The notes: generated by a model from the sequence alone, not told the origin. Counted from the first letter of the stretch, positions 18,175-27,751 are shown. The stretch is DNA of 64,000 bases from Dehalococcoidia bacterium (GCA_029941115.1 JAPYRK010000001.1:62001-126000); one strand, 5' to 3'. Numbers and translations: made by a program.

Positions 18175-19227
18175 ATGAATGAGACTGTAGCAGACCTAAT
18201 AGATATTGACGATGTGGTCCTCGACCAAAGGAATCGCCCTCTCCGAGACCTCCGTATCTCCTTAACAGATAAATGCAATTTTCGCTGCCCCTACTGTATG
18301 CCAAAGGAAATATTTAAGGCTGGCTATAAATTCTTAGATCAACAGGCTATTCTTTCCGCGTCAGAAATCATTCGGTTGACGTTAATTTTTAAAGATCTTG
18401 GAATTAATAAGATTCGCCTCACTGGAGGTGAGCCCACTCTCCGAAACGATCTTTTAACCATCATCTCTGAACTCGCTAGAATTCCTGAGCTTGAAATAGC
18501 CATGACCACAAATGGTACTCGACTCGAAGAACTTGCAGTTCCGCTTCGCGAAGCTGGTTTAAATAGAATCACTGTGTCTCTTGATGCGGTCGATACGGCA
18601 ACGTTCGAAAAAATGAACGATGTAGCTGTGCCTCTGGAAAAAGTCCTTGCTGGCTTGGAATCCGCACGAAAAGCTGGATTCAGTCCGATCAAGATCAATA
18701 CGGTTGTGCGCAAAAATTGGAATGATAAAACAATTATCCAATTGATCAATCATTTCAGAAATACTGGTGACATTGTCAGATTTATCGAATATATGGATGT
18801 TGGGTCAACGAACGGGTGGAATATGTCAGATACCGTACCTACCAAAGAACTATTAACCACTATAAACGCTCGCTTCCCAATTGTTCCTGTTGAAACCAAC
18901 TATGTCGGCGAAGTTGCCAAAAGATATCGATTGGTGGATGGGTCAGGTGAAATTGGCTTCATCACGTCCGTAACCCAACCATTTTGCGGAACCTGCACGA
19001 GAGCACGTATCTCGGCTGATGGGAAGTTATACACCTGTCTCTTCTCGACGGCCGCGTCTCTGGATCTTGCCAGTTTCCTAAGAGCTGAACAGGATAATGA
19101 CTTAATTTTAAAGAAAATAAGCGATATATGGAAAACTCGAAGCGATAGGTATTCTGAAATTAGGTCACAAATTGATTCGAGCACCAGTCATAAAAATAAA
19201 GTCGAAATGTCCTACATCGGTGGTTGA
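18175..19227 (+). CDS. moaA: GTP 3',8-cyclase MoaA (radical SAM)
   Basis: 350 aa. First step of molybdenum cofactor synthesis. The radical-SAM cluster motif is 'CNFRCPYC' near residue 38; the second [4Fe-4S] site is 'PFCGTCTRARISADGKLYTC', and the chain ends in the conserved Gly-Gly ('YIGG'). SAM-binding 'LTGGEPTLR' is intact. The start ATG lies 19 nt after the RodZ-like gene. moaD and moaE are about 9 kb away on the other strand; moaC and moaB/mog are not in the window. It ends 2 nt from the convergent CPBP gene. Confidence 0.97.
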   Translation: MNETVADLIDIDDVVLDQRNRPLRDLRISLTDKCNFRCPYCMPKEIFKAGYKFLDQQAILSASEIIRLTLIFKDLGINKIRLTGGEPTLRNDLLTIISELARIPELEIAMTTNGTRLEELAVPLREAGLNRITVSLDAVDTATFEKMNDVAVPLEKVLAGLESARKAGFSPIKINTVVRKNWNDKTIIQLINHFRNTGDIVRFIEYMDVGSTNGWNMSDTVPTKELLTTINARFPIVPVETNYVGEVAKRYRLVDGSGEIGFITSVTQPFCGTCTRARISADGKLYTCLFSTAASLDLASFLRAEQDNDLILKKISDIWKTRSDRYSEIRSQIDSSTSHKNKVEMSYIGG

Positions 19228-19228
19228 T

Positions 19229-19921
19229 TTATAGTTCACTCAGAAACATTGCTAAGAATCCAATCGTATTAAACAATGCGTGAATCCCGATAGGCGCCCA
19301 AAGCGACTTCTGCCTTGTAAATATCATTGAAAAAATAATTCCAATTCCGAAGATTGGAATTATTACACCAATATCTAAGTGCGTCATTGAAAACAAACCT
19401 GCGCTCACTATGTGAGCAATCCAAGTCGGCCACTTAGCCGTAAGCCCCTGGAAGATTACACCTCGGTAAAGCAATTCCTCAGCAAGCGGTGCACCACAAG
19501 TTGTCGTGACAGCCAACAACGCCCACGAAATGAAAGACCTATCTTCAGGACCAGGGAGTGGAACCGCATTTCCATTCTTGAAAGATGTGAGATCCATATC
19601 CAGCAGAGCCTCCAGTAGAACGATGACGAATAAGTAGCTGATCAAAGCTAAGTACGATAGCCCCAAGCCCAGAAATATCACTCGGACATTCGGCGCCCTG
19701 TTTAGTCTAAGAACTGTGAAAAAATTTCCTCGACGGCGAGCGAACAGCAAAACCATAATGACAATTGAAAATTGCCAGCTCAAACTAGCTGCCCATATAT
19801 TGACCTCCGTAAGGGATTGTGAAAAATTGGAGGCAAAAACGATACCGACAGCAAATATTAAGCCAGCAGTAGAAACAAACAGCGCTCCAAGAGCGTCACT
19901 GAATCGAAAATGGTTGCCCAC
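19229..19921 (-). CDS. CPBP-family intramembrane metalloprotease (Rce1/CAAX-like)
   Basis: 230 aa, about six to seven membrane segments. The CPBP motifs are visible: 'APLAEELLYRGVIFQGL' (EExxxR) and 'FSMTHLD' with a metal-binding His; a third His/Asn motif lies near 'GIHALFNTIGF'. The start is GTG 19921. It follows trpB after 26 nt on the same strand, at the tail of the trp operon where trpA would be expected, but it has no known link to tryptophan. The substrate is unknown. Confidence 0.85.
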   Translation of the reverse strand: MGNHFRFSDALGALFVSTAGLIFAVGIVFASNFSQSLTEVNIWAASLSWQFSIVIMVLLFARRRGNFFTVLRLNRAPNVRVIFLGLGLSYLALISYLFVIVLLEALLDMDLTSFKNGNAVPLPGPEDRSFISWALLAVTTTCGAPLAEELLYRGVIFQGLTAKWPTWIAHIVSAGLFSMTHLDIGVIIPIFGIGIIFSMIFTRQKSLWAPIGIHALFNTIGFLAMFLSEL

Positions 19922-19947
19922 GAAACTAACTTATACCATCACCACAA

Positions 19948-21153
19948 TTATGATGATAATCCCGCAAGTTCCTCCGCTACTGTCGCCATGTCTTTGTCAC
20001 CACGGCCACTCACGTTCACAACTACCACGTCGGAACTTACGATTTCATTTTCAGACCTAAGGCGCTTTAAAGCGCCAAGAGCGTGCGACGGTTCAAGAGC
20101 GGGAATAATACCTTCTAGTCTAGATAGTTCTTGAAATGCCTCAAGTGCCTCGGCATCAGTAGCGGAATAATACTCTGCTTTCTCCGAAACTTTCAACCAC
20201 GCATGTTCCGGTCCAACGCCAGGGTAATCCAGACCCGCAGAAACTGAATGAACGGGTGAAACTTGACCATTTGCATCTTGCAGAAGATACGAGAGAGTCC
20301 CATGAAGAACGCCAGGACGGCCGAGTGAAAGCGTTGCGGCATTAGCGCTATGTAATCCTAAGCCAGCAGCTTCTACCCCAATTAATCTAACTTGATCATC
20401 TAGAAATGCATGAAACATGCCGATTGCGTTCGACCCCCCACCAACACAAGCCATTACCACGGATGGCAACTTGCCATGTATATCAATAATTTGACTCCGT
20501 GCCTCTCTTCCTATAACTCCCTGCAAATCTCTGACCATTGTTGGATAGGGGTGCGGCCCAATTGCCGAGCCGATGATGTAATAAGTATCTCTTACGGTTG
20601 TCACCCAATCACGTATGGCTTCACTAGTAGCGTCCTTTAGGGTTTGTGAGCCAGCGCTCACCCCAATAACTTCAGCCCCCAAGACCTTCATTTTAAATAC
20701 ATTGAGTGCTTGACGAGCCATATCCACTTCACCCATGTAAACAACGCAATCCAAGTCTAGTAATGCACAAGCCGTGGCTGTAGCAACACCATGTTGCCCA
20801 GCTCCAGTCTCAGCGATTACACGTTTCTTACCCATTCGTTTGGCCAATAAAGCCTGCGCAAGCACAGCATTGATTTTATGAGCCCCGGTGTGACAAAGAT
20901 CCTCTCGTTTCAAATATATTGTTGTATCCAGTGTCTCAGAAAGTCGCTCGGCAAACGTAAGAGGAGTTGGACGACCCACATAATCTCGGAGCAAATTGTC
21001 TACATCGGCAAGAAAACTCTTGTCAGCCATCGCTTCACGATATGCTGATTCGAGTTGCTGAAGCGCTGGCATCAATGTTTCGGGTACGTACTGACCACCG
21101 AAACTTCCAAAATAACCAGCTCTGACAGACGACTCAATCTTTGACTCAGTCAT
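19948..21153 (-). CDS. trpB: Tryptophan synthase beta chain
   Basis: 401 aa PLP enzyme joining indole and serine to give tryptophan. '[14 protein letters not shown]' at the N-terminus, PLP-lysine in '[16 protein letters not shown]', '[13 protein letters not shown]' and '[10 protein letters not shown]' are standard TrpB1 features. It is the last biosynthetic gene of the operon; no trpA follows, so the alpha subunit that would supply indole must be elsewhere or absent. Confidence 0.97.
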   Translation of the reverse strand: MTESKIESSVRAGYFGSFGGQYVPETLMPALQQLESAYREAMADKSFLADVDNLLRDYVGRPTPLTFAERLSETLDTTIYLKREDLCHTGAHKINAVLAQALLAKRMGKKRVIAETGAGQHGVATATACALLDLDCVVYMGEVDMARQALNVFKMKVLGAEVIGVSAGSQTLKDATSEAIRDWVTTVRDTYYIIGSAIGPHPYPTMVRDLQGVIGREARSQIIDIHGKLPSVVMACVGGGSNAIGMFHAFLDDQVRLIGVEAAGLGLHSANAATLSLGRPGVLHGTLSYLLQDANGQVSPVHSVSAGLDYPGVGPEHAWLKVSEKAEYYSATDAEALEAFQELSRLEGIIPALEPSHALGALKRLRSENEIVSSDVVVVNVSGRGDKDMATVAEELAGLSS

Positions 21154-21173
21154 GCTATTTCTCCTGCTCTTAC

Positions 21174-21923
21174 TTAATTGCTTTTAGCGTTTCTAATGAA
21201 ATTCGCCACCTTTGCATAATCTTTCGATCCATCAGTTTCTGTACCACTTGAAACATCTACAGCCCATGGCTTCACCTCACGAACAACATCACTAATATTC
21301 TCTGATGACAACCCGCCTGCTAATATCAGAGGAATTTTTTTTGCTGTCCGCCCCGCTATATTGACAGAAATTTGCTTCCCCGTTCCTCCGCCATATTTAC
21401 CCGACTTCGCGTCAAGCATCAAAGCTAATGAGCGCCCGACGGGCACATCAACTAACGGATCGGATACATCATCCTCGGGGTCAATATGAATCACCTGCAA
21501 TACTTGTCTGTTTATCAATAAAGAAAAATCCCATGGTTCAGTTCCAGATAACTGCACCAAATCAATTCCAGTTTCCTCGGCAATATTATTAATCTCTTCT
21601 GCGCTCTGATCTGCGAAAACACCTACTGCCAAAGGTCTCTTATAACCAAGATATGATTCAATCTTATCCGCACCGTGCCGGTACCAAAGCCCTAAATCTG
21701 TAACAAGTCTGGAATCTGAGTGGTTGGGGGGAGGTGATTCTAATTCGAACGAATCTAGTGGAGAACCAAGTTCACGTACCATTGCACGAGCCTCAGGAAT
21801 CCCTACCTTTCGACGGGATTCCGCAAATACAATTCCGATAAAATCAGCACCTAATTGAGCCGCAACAGTAACATCCATAGCTGTTCGATTGCCGCATATC
21901 TTTACCAAAGGTATTCGATCCAT
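21174..21923 (-). CDS. trpF: Phosphoribosylanthranilate isomerase, with extra insert
   Basis: 249 aa TIM-barrel enzyme of tryptophan synthesis. '[27 protein letters not shown]' (catalytic Cys) at the N-terminus and '[15 protein letters not shown]' at the C-terminus are typical. It is about 45 residues longer than usual; the extra part lies after '[10 protein letters not shown]', around residues 50-85, before '[14 protein letters not shown]'. It lies between trpC (4 nt gap) and trpB. Confidence 0.93.
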   Translation of the reverse strand: MDRIPLVKICGNRTAMDVTVAAQLGADFIGIVFAESRRKVGIPEARAMVRELGSPLDSFELESPPPNHSDSRLVTDLGLWYRHGADKIESYLGYKRPLAVGVFADQSAEEINNIAEETGIDLVQLSGTEPWDFSLLINRQVLQVIHIDPEDDVSDPLVDVPVGRSLALMLDAKSGKYGGGTGKQISVNIAGRTAKKIPLILAGGLSSENISDVVREVKPWAVDVSSGTETDGSKDYAKVANFIRNAKSN

Positions 21924-21927
21924 AAAA

Positions 21928-22794
21928 TTAACTCTCTGTCAGCATTAACTGATTTGCGAGATCTACCAGCTCAGTTGACCTAACAAGTGATTCACCGACA
22001 AGCATTGCGTCAGCGCCAGCCTTCAACATTCGGTCCGCATCTAGTCTAGATCTAATGGCACTCTCGGCAACCAAAATCCTATCGCTAGGACAAAAACTCG
22101 CCAGGCGCTCAAAAGTAGATAAATCCTCAGTAAAATCCTTCAAATTACGATTATTAATTCCGATAATCTTTGCGTCAATCCTCAGAGCAACTTCCAATTC
22201 TCCTTCAGTATGGACTTCTACTAACGCCTCCATGCCAAGGCTCCGAGTTTGATCCACTAATGATTTCAAGTGCTCTTGCTCAAGAATTGCGACAATGAGA
22301 AGCAAGGCGTCAGCACCCATCAATCGTGACTCAAGTACTTGAAAATAATCAAAAATAAAATCCTTCCTAAGAATGCCTGGGCTTCCTACTTCAGGTGAAA
22401 ATAAGTCCGATACATCACTGAGATCTTTGATGGAACCCTTGAAGTATTTTTCTTCAGTTAATACGCTAACAGCAGCACAGCCAATATCGCGATACAGGCC
22501 GGCTTGTTCGCTGGATATTAAACCGGTATTAAAATCACCTTTACTCGGTGATGCTCGCTTAATCTCGCCAATTAGTCTAATTTTCGCCGATTCTGGAGTA
22601 TTCTTTGACCCACTACGTAAACGACTACCGAAATTCTGTGGTGACCTTAGTTTTTGATCACTCGCGGCAAAAAGCGACTCCAGATCTTTTAACGAAAACT
22701 CAGATTTCTGGAGTTCCAAGAAATCTTTACGATCCTCAACAATATTATCAAGAATTGTTTCCGTTAAACGCGTATTGTTTTTACTAGCCGACAT
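21928..22794 (-). CDS. trpC: Indole-3-glycerol phosphate synthase
   Basis: 288 aa TIM barrel. It converts CdRP to indole-3-glycerol phosphate. Key strands include 'IGEIKRASPSKGDF' (catalytic Lys), 'VSVLTEEKYFKGS', 'LRKDFIFDYFQV', 'IGINNRNLKDF' and 'VAESAIRSRLDADRM'. It lies 24 nt downstream of trpD and 4 nt upstream of trpF, so it is firmly inside the trp operon. Confidence 0.96.
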   Translation of the reverse strand: MSASKNNTRLTETILDNIVEDRKDFLELQKSEFSLKDLESLFAASDQKLRSPQNFGSRLRSGSKNTPESAKIRLIGEIKRASPSKGDFNTGLISSEQAGLYRDIGCAAVSVLTEEKYFKGSIKDLSDVSDLFSPEVGSPGILRKDFIFDYFQVLESRLMGADALLLIVAILEQEHLKSLVDQTRSLGMEALVEVHTEGELEVALRIDAKIIGINNRNLKDFTEDLSTFERLASFCPSDRILVAESAIRSRLDADRMLKAGADAMLVGESLVRSTELVDLANQLMLTES

Positions 22795-22818
22795 AATTTA
22801 AATTCACTTACTGCAATT

Positions 22819-23862
22819 TTACTTTCGGGTAGCCTCTATAAATGCCGCAACCTTAGCAGCTACATCTCCCGATTCAATCAAGTTAATCGCCTGCTCACAT
22901 CCGGATCTTATAGATGAGGCCAACCCCGTTACGTATAAGCCAGCTCCGGCTTGGGCAGCCACTAAATTTCTAATGGCCAAAGGGCCACTTCCAGCAAGCA
23001 CTGATCTCCAAATCTCCGCATTTTCGTCCGAAGTTCCCCCAACAAGCTCATCTTCATCATGCCGCTCCAGACCAAGCTCCTCCGGCGAAAGCTCAAATCT
23101 CCTGAGTTTATCTTCCTTCACCTCAAAAATTGTCGATTTGCCGGTGACTGAAATATCATCCACGCCATCATGGCCTACAACGACAAGAGCATGTCTCATT
23201 TCAAATAAACATAAAACCTGCGCGAGTTTTTCACCAAGTTCTATATTTGCTGCGCCAAGTACATGACAATTAGCACCAGCTGGATTCGTCAGAGGACCCA
23301 ATATATTGAAGGCAGTCCTGAAGCCCAGCGAGGGGCGAATCGGAGCTGCAAACCTCATCGCAGGATGAAATACAGGCGCGAACATAAAACCAATTCCTGT
23401 TGAATCTATACAGTTACTTACTTTCTCCGGCGAGATAGCAATTTCAGCGCCCAACGACTCCAAAAAGTCAGCGGCTCCAGATTTTGAAGTCATGGCGCGA
23501 TTACCATGTTTGGCTACCTTCGCCCCTCCAGCCGCTGCTACAAATGCGGCTGCCGTCGATGCGTTAAATCTCTTTTTACCGGAACCTCCAGTACCTGCAG
23601 TATCGAGAAGTGGGCGAAAATTAGTATCCACTTTCAAACTGAATTCCCGCATCGCAGTTGCCATTCCCGCGAGCTCATCAACGGTTTCACCTTTGAGTCT
23701 CATAGCAGTCACAAACGCTCCAAATTGAGATTCTGTCGCAATCGGCCCATCACTCTGGTCTGTCCCCGCTCGCATAATATCTCGCATCACGTCGGTCGCC
23801 TCTTCGCGGTTAAGATTTCGGCCCTCATCTACCAAAGCAATCAACGACTCTTTAATGTTCAT
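22819..23862 (-). CDS. trpD: Anthranilate phosphoribosyltransferase
   Basis: 347 aa. It transfers phosphoribose from PRPP to anthranilate. PRPP-binding 'DTAGTGGSGKKRFNASTAAA' and 'KHGNRAMTSKSGAADFLESLG' are intact. The ATG at 23862 (MNIKESL), with GGTGAG upstream, is preferred to GTG 23874. Located between trpG and trpC. Confidence 0.96.
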   Translation of the reverse strand: MNIKESLIALVDEGRNLNREEATDVMRDIMRAGTDQSDGPIATESQFGAFVTAMRLKGETVDELAGMATAMREFSLKVDTNFRPLLDTAGTGGSGKKRFNASTAAAFVAAAGGAKVAKHGNRAMTSKSGAADFLESLGAEIAISPEKVSNCIDSTGIGFMFAPVFHPAMRFAAPIRPSLGFRTAFNILGPLTNPAGANCHVLGAANIELGEKLAQVLCLFEMRHALVVVGHDGVDDISVTGKSTIFEVKEDKLRRFELSPEELGLERHDEDELVGGTSDENAEIWRSVLAGSGPLAIRNLVAAQAGAGLYVTGLASSIRSGCEQAINLIESGDVAAKVAAFIEATRK

Positions 23863-23895
23863 TAAACTCACCACTCAATCATTCACAAAATATGC

Positions 23896-24474
23896 CTACC
23901 ACGTAGCCGAATGCAACTCTACAAAATTAGCCAAAAGATCACGCCCATATTCCGTCATAATCGATTCCGGGTGAAATTGAACACCTTCAATGGCAAACTC
24001 TTGGTGCCTAATTCCCATTATCACGCCACTCTCTGATCTAGAGGTGATTACTAACTCCTCAGGTAAACTCTTTTGGTTTACTGCAAGCGAATGATACCTA
24101 ATCGCGTCGAATTCGTCTGGAATACCTGAGTAGATGTATTCCCCATCGTGCGTTATTTTACTGACTTTTCCGTGCATGATTTCTCCCGCAGGAACTACCT
24201 CTCCACCAAATGCTTGTGCGATAGATTGGTGACCTAAGCAAACCCCAAGTATGGGGGAAATTCCACTAAAGGCAGTAATGAGATCTACTGATATACCTGC
24301 CTCAACTGGTGTGCACGGACCAGGAGAGATGACGAGATGGTCCGGCGCAATAGCAAGCGCGTCGGAAACGGATAACTGATCGTTTCGAAAGACCTGGACC
24401 GTCTCGCCTAACTCCGTAAAATACTGAAAAAGATTAAACGTAAACGAATCATAATTATCAATAAGCAGTAGCAT
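23896..24474 (-). CDS. trpG: Anthranilate synthase glutamine amidotransferase subunit
   Basis: 192 aa class I glutamine amidotransferase giving ammonia to TrpE. It begins 'LLLIDNYDSFTFNLFQYF'; nucleophile Cys in 'GVCLGHQSIAQAFGG', oxyanion region 'SPGPCTPVEAG' and His-x-Glu in 'GVQFHPES' complete the triad. It may also serve PabB. It is separated from trpE by the Nudix/DinB-like gene. Confidence 0.95.
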   Translation of the reverse strand: MLLLIDNYDSFTFNLFQYFTELGETVQVFRNDQLSVSDALAIAPDHLVISPGPCTPVEAGISVDLITAFSGISPILGVCLGHQSIAQAFGGEVVPAGEIMHGKVSKITHDGEYIYSGIPDEFDAIRYHSLAVNQKSLPEELVITSRSESGVIMGIRHQEFAIEGVQFHPESIMTEYGRDLLANFVELHSATW

Positions 24475-24512
24475 AAATTATCCGATCTAACACTAAAACA
24501 TCCATAGTCTCA

Positions 24513-25442
24513 TTACCCACGTAACGCGCGTTCAGTAATTTGTATTTCTAATACGAGCTCAGTAAGCTGATCCAAGCGATCTTCGTAGTTGCGTACTACC
24601 TTCATCAACTGAGCAAAAACACTAATTGGTAAGTTGCTCACGTCATTACCCCAAGAAAGTAATACCTGCTCATCTTGCATTTTAATCCAAGAGTCCGTCG
24701 AAATTGCGACGCTCGACATTAAGTCACGAACAGAACTCTCCGTGTCTCTCGACTCAGTATCAATCAGCAAGTCATGTGATCGGCGCCACTGTTGGATGTT
24801 AAATGGCTCCCAACAAAAATTATCGTCTGTGGTTATCTTCTTAGTCGTAAAAACAAGATAGTCTTCAAATTCCGCAGCGAGTGCGAGAATTTCGACGGCA
24901 CTCATCTGTTCCAAGTCCGGTGAATCAAGGCGATGCTTCACCGGTACTTGATCGAAAGCCGCTAGTAAATTGCCACGGGCTTCAATTAACTGAGCGCAGA
25001 TATCCTCTTTGGATAAGGATCTCGCTTTCTGATCAGTTCCGCTTACACTCGCCTCTGCTAACCATCTTTCGATCGATTTGTTCAAGATTATGTCATCTGG
25101 AATAGCATCCGGTGAGGACCAACCCGCATCAACGTATACGTCCGAAATAACTCTCGGCTCACCCACCCAATCTATACATGTAAAAATGTTGACTACTACA
25201 CGCTCACTCTCATGACTTGTCACATATATTGTGTCATAAAACTCATAAGGCCCTGGTGTAATTGAAAGGGAATCTGTTAATAACACCTCAAGGGATTCCT
25301 CGGCAGTGAGAGAGTCTGGAACAAGAATCAATGGCATCGTCCACTCACCGGCGAACGGGCCTCTCTCATGCTTCACTAGAAGTATCTTTTGATCCTCGCG
25401 CACCAAAAGCGCCATCGAGCCAATAACCTGTTGTTCAGCCAT
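24513..25442 (-). CDS. Nudix-like / DinB-like two-domain protein inside the trp operon
   Basis: 309 aa. Residues 1-130 resemble a Nudix hydrolase fold ('GSMALLVREDQKILLVKHERGPFAGEWTMPLIL'), but the Nudix box (GX5EX7REUXEEXGU) is not recognisable: the corresponding stretch 'SLTAEESLEVLLTDSLSI' lacks REVxEE, so catalysis is doubtful. Residues about 145-309 resemble a DinB/maleylpyruvate-isomerase-like helical bundle ('LIEARGNLLAAFDQVP', 'SAVEILALAAEFEDYL'). It sits between trpE (27 nt) and trpG (38 nt) on the same strand. No function is known; a ligand sensor or modulator for the pathway is only a guess. Confidence 0.7.
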   Translation of the reverse strand: MAEQQVIGSMALLVREDQKILLVKHERGPFAGEWTMPLILVPDSLTAEESLEVLLTDSLSITPGPYEFYDTIYVTSHESERVVVNIFTCIDWVGEPRVISDVYVDAGWSSPDAIPDDIILNKSIERWLAEASVSGTDQKARSLSKEDICAQLIEARGNLLAAFDQVPVKHRLDSPDLEQMSAVEILALAAEFEDYLVFTTKKITTDDNFCWEPFNIQQWRRSHDLLIDTESRDTESSVRDLMSSVAISTDSWIKMQDEQVLLSWGNDVSNLPISVFAQLMKVVRNYEDRLDQLTELVLEIQITERALRG

Positions 25443-25469
25443 TTTATTAGTCTTTCAAAATCATGTGGC

Positions 25470-26972
25470 TTAGTAACCTAGGGCTTGTGTCGGTGAGTCA
25501 CCCTGCCTGTTTTCAGCATCATCAAGCGCCTTCAATAGCGCCCCTGCTTTCTGCCAACATTCCTCATACTCACGCTCAGGATCACTGTCGTAAACGATGC
25601 CAGCTCCCGCCTGCACATGAGCCTTCCCATCCTGCATAACAATAGTTCGAATTGCTATACATGTTTCGATATTGCCCGACATATCAAAAAAACCAACCGC
25701 CCCAGAATAGAGTCCCCTGCGGTCAGGCTCTAATTCATTAATGATCTCCATAGCACGTACTTTTGGTGCGCCTGACACCGTCCCAGCTGGAAAAGCCGAG
25801 CGCAATGCATCGTAAGCTGTAATATCCTCTTGAAGTTCGCCAGTCACATGCGAAACCAAATGCATAACATGAGAATAATATTCAACATCGAATTGCTGAG
25901 TGACCTGCACCGATCCTGGCTTCGCTACTCGACCAACATCATTTCTACCTAAATCTAAAAGCATCACATGCTCTGCAAGTTCTTTAGGATCATTGCTGAG
26001 TTCCTTAGCAAGCATCGCATCCTCTGCTTTGGACGAACCTCGAGGTCGTGTCCCCGCAATCGGATGAACTTCAACTAGACCGTCCTCGATATTAACTAAT
26101 AGCTCAGGTGACGATCCAACGACATATGTATCTTCAAATCGTAGAAAAAATAAATAGGGAGATGGGTTAATAGCCCGCAAGCTTCTATATATTTCGAAAG
26201 GTGGTACGCCCGTATTCTTCGACAATCGCATTGAAAGTACTACTTGAATAACATCTCCATCAATGATGTACTGTTTCGCCTGACCAACAGCGTCGATGAA
26301 TTCATTTTTAGACCAATTCTGCTCAACCGGTGACTCCAAAATCGACGAATTTGGGCTATAGGGCAAATTTCCAAGTGGCGCCGTCAAATTCTGTATCAAA
26401 TGATCAATTTCACTTACCGCTTCAGCGTAATTCGAGTGCCGGTCTCCCTCTAGTCGAACATGAGATACAACCTTGATAGTATTTCTTACAGAATCAAATA
26501 CCAAAAGATTCTTGATGAACATAACCTTTGAATCAGGCATAGCAATAATAAATGGCTTATTCGATTCCACGCGTGATTCGAAATGGGTGACACATTCATA
26601 CGCCAAATAACCAACTGCCCCACCATGAAATTTTGGCAAATCTTCAACTGGTGCGGCTCGCCACTGTGTCAACTCATCCTGAATCGCAAGAAGAGGATCA
26701 CCCGACTCAGTTTCCGATGACACAACCTTATACGGATCAGTTCCGATGAAAGAATATCTACCCTGACGCTCGCCGCCCTCGACTGATTCCAGAAGAAAAG
26801 CATATTCACGATCTTGCGCGACTTTCAGATAGGCCGAAACCGGAGTTTCCAAGTCCGCTCGCACTTCCCTAAAAATTGGCACGACCGTATATGGATCAGA
26901 GAGCGCCAGCACATCATCTAACGTTGGGTAATAAAGATTCACTTGGGAGGAATTATCATTCGGCATATTCAT
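25470..26972 (-). CDS. trpE: Anthranilate synthase component I
   Basis: 500 aa chorismate-using enzyme. C-terminal catalytic motifs: 'HPIAGTRPRG', 'ELAEHVMLLDLGRNDVGRV', 'SAFPAGTVSGAPKVRAMEII' and 'RRGLYSGAVGFF'. The N-terminal Trp-binding region is present, so feedback inhibition is likely. Start ATG 26972 has GAGGTG with good spacing. It is the first gene of the operon trpE-Nudix/DinB-trpG-D-C-F-B, preceded by a leader with a possible promoter, short ORF and palindrome. Confidence 0.96.
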   Translation of the reverse strand: MNMPNDNSSQVNLYYPTLDDVLALSDPYTVVPIFREVRADLETPVSAYLKVAQDREYAFLLESVEGGERQGRYSFIGTDPYKVVSSETESGDPLLAIQDELTQWRAAPVEDLPKFHGGAVGYLAYECVTHFESRVESNKPFIIAMPDSKVMFIKNLLVFDSVRNTIKVVSHVRLEGDRHSNYAEAVSEIDHLIQNLTAPLGNLPYSPNSSILESPVEQNWSKNEFIDAVGQAKQYIIDGDVIQVVLSMRLSKNTGVPPFEIYRSLRAINPSPYLFFLRFEDTYVVGSSPELLVNIEDGLVEVHPIAGTRPRGSSKAEDAMLAKELSNDPKELAEHVMLLDLGRNDVGRVAKPGSVQVTQQFDVEYYSHVMHLVSHVTGELQEDITAYDALRSAFPAGTVSGAPKVRAMEIINELEPDRRGLYSGAVGFFDMSGNIETCIAIRTIVMQDGKAHVQAGAGIVYDSDPEREYEECWQKAGALLKALDDAENRQGDSPTQALGY

Positions 26973-27026
26973 CTGGCACCTCGCTGCCCGTGAGATAAAT
27001 AGGTGTGAATAAATTCAATAACCTTG

Positions 27027-27040
27027 AAATATCGATATTT
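27027..27040. promoter_or_regulatory. 14-bp perfect palindrome in the trpE leader
   Basis: AAATATCGATATTT reads the same on both strands. Flanking ACCT (27021-27024) and AGGT (27043-27046) extend the symmetry to 26 bp with a two-base mismatch on each side. It lies about 55-70 nt upstream of the trpE start and overlaps the stop codon of a possible leader ORF. It could be an operator or an RNA hairpin; neither is shown. Confidence 0.4.
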
Positions 27041-27104
27041 ATAGGTCGCAGGAGCAAAGCCAATTACGGGATGAAGCGCACAGAAACGTATATGCTTGAA
27101 TCAT
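27039..27104 (-). CDS. Possible 21-residue trp leader peptide
   Basis: A short frame ATG to TAA in the trpE leader, with AGGGG 8 nt upstream of the ATG. It encodes one Trp codon (residue 15) and three Cys. A 7-bp stem (GGGATGA with TCATCCC) overlaps its start, and its stop codon falls in the palindrome at 27027-27040. Classical leader peptides carry adjacent Trp codons, so this is a weak candidate. Confidence 0.25.
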   Translation of the reverse strand: MIQAYTFLCASSRNWLCSCDL

Positions 27105-27150
27105 CCCAAATACCCCTAATTAAGCTAGTAGATCACCAGTTCTTAAATAA

Positions 27151-27179
27151 ATCCTATCCGTATAACAAAGAAGAGTCAA
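27151..27179 (-). promoter_or_regulatory. Candidate sigma-70 promoter for the trp operon
   Basis: On the minus strand, -35 TTGACT (27174-27179) and -10 TAGGAT (27151-27156) are separated by 17 nt. The -35 overlaps the gmk stop codon. Predicted start of transcription is near 27144, giving a leader of about 170 nt before trpE. Confidence 0.4.
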
Positions 27180-27751
27180 TTTGCTTTTGATTTAGCTGAA
27201 TGACGCCGTAGCAATTGAACCAGTTCTCTAACGGTTCGTCTCAAATCATCTTCGTAGTTAACTAACACGTGACAAAACTCTCTGGCTGCCCGAATTTCTT
27301 CTTCAGCCACCGCGATTCTTGACTCAATTACTTCAAAAGATTCAGTAGCCCTGCCCTTTAATCGGTTTCTTAATATATCTAATGATTCAGTCTCTAAGCT
27401 GACAAAACAAGCCTCTTTGAAAAGCTTTGATAACGACAGGGCTCCCTGTACATCAACTCGAATAACTACATCACTTCCATCTTGAAGTGCTGAATCTACA
27501 CTTTGCCTTGGTACTCCGTAGCGATTTCCATAAACATAGGCGTCTTCTAAAAGATCTCGTTTATCTACGTGCTCCTGGAATTTCTCAGGGTCTACAAAAA
27601 AGTGATGAATCCCCTCTATTTCACCAGGTCTAGGTGCACGAGTCGTCATAGTTGGTGGCCTGAGAATCGGATAGTCAGTATCAATAAGTAAATCCACGAC
27701 CGCGTCCTTCCCAACGCCCGACGGTCCCGTCAAAATTAGTAAATTAGACAT
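27176..27751 (-). CDS. gmk: Guanylate kinase
   Basis: 191 aa. It phosphorylates GMP to GDP. P-loop 'LTGPSGVGKDAVVDLL' at the N-terminus; GMP-binding 'TTRAPRPGEIEGIHHFFV' and 'GNRYGVPRQSV' follow. It is a Gmk, not the Cmk often found after aroA. The ATG at 27751 gives MSNLLILTGPSG; earlier in-frame starts lie inside aroA. No clear Shine-Dalgarno. It is probably co-transcribed after aroA. Confidence 0.93.
   Translation of the reverse strand: MSNLLILTGPSGVGKDAVVDLLIDTDYPILRPPTMTTRAPRPGEIEGIHHFFVDPEKFQEHVDKRDLLEDAYVYGNRYGVPRQSVDSALQDGSDVVIRVDVQGALSLSKLFKEACFVSLETESLDILRNRLKGRATESFEVIESRIAVAEEEIRAAREFCHVLVNYEDDLRRTVRELVQLLRRHSAKSKAN

Noticed and set aside
27005-27190. Plus-strand ORF of 61 aa upstream of trpE
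   Set aside because: No Shine-Dalgarno, low-complexity translation, and it lies antisense in the trpE leader.
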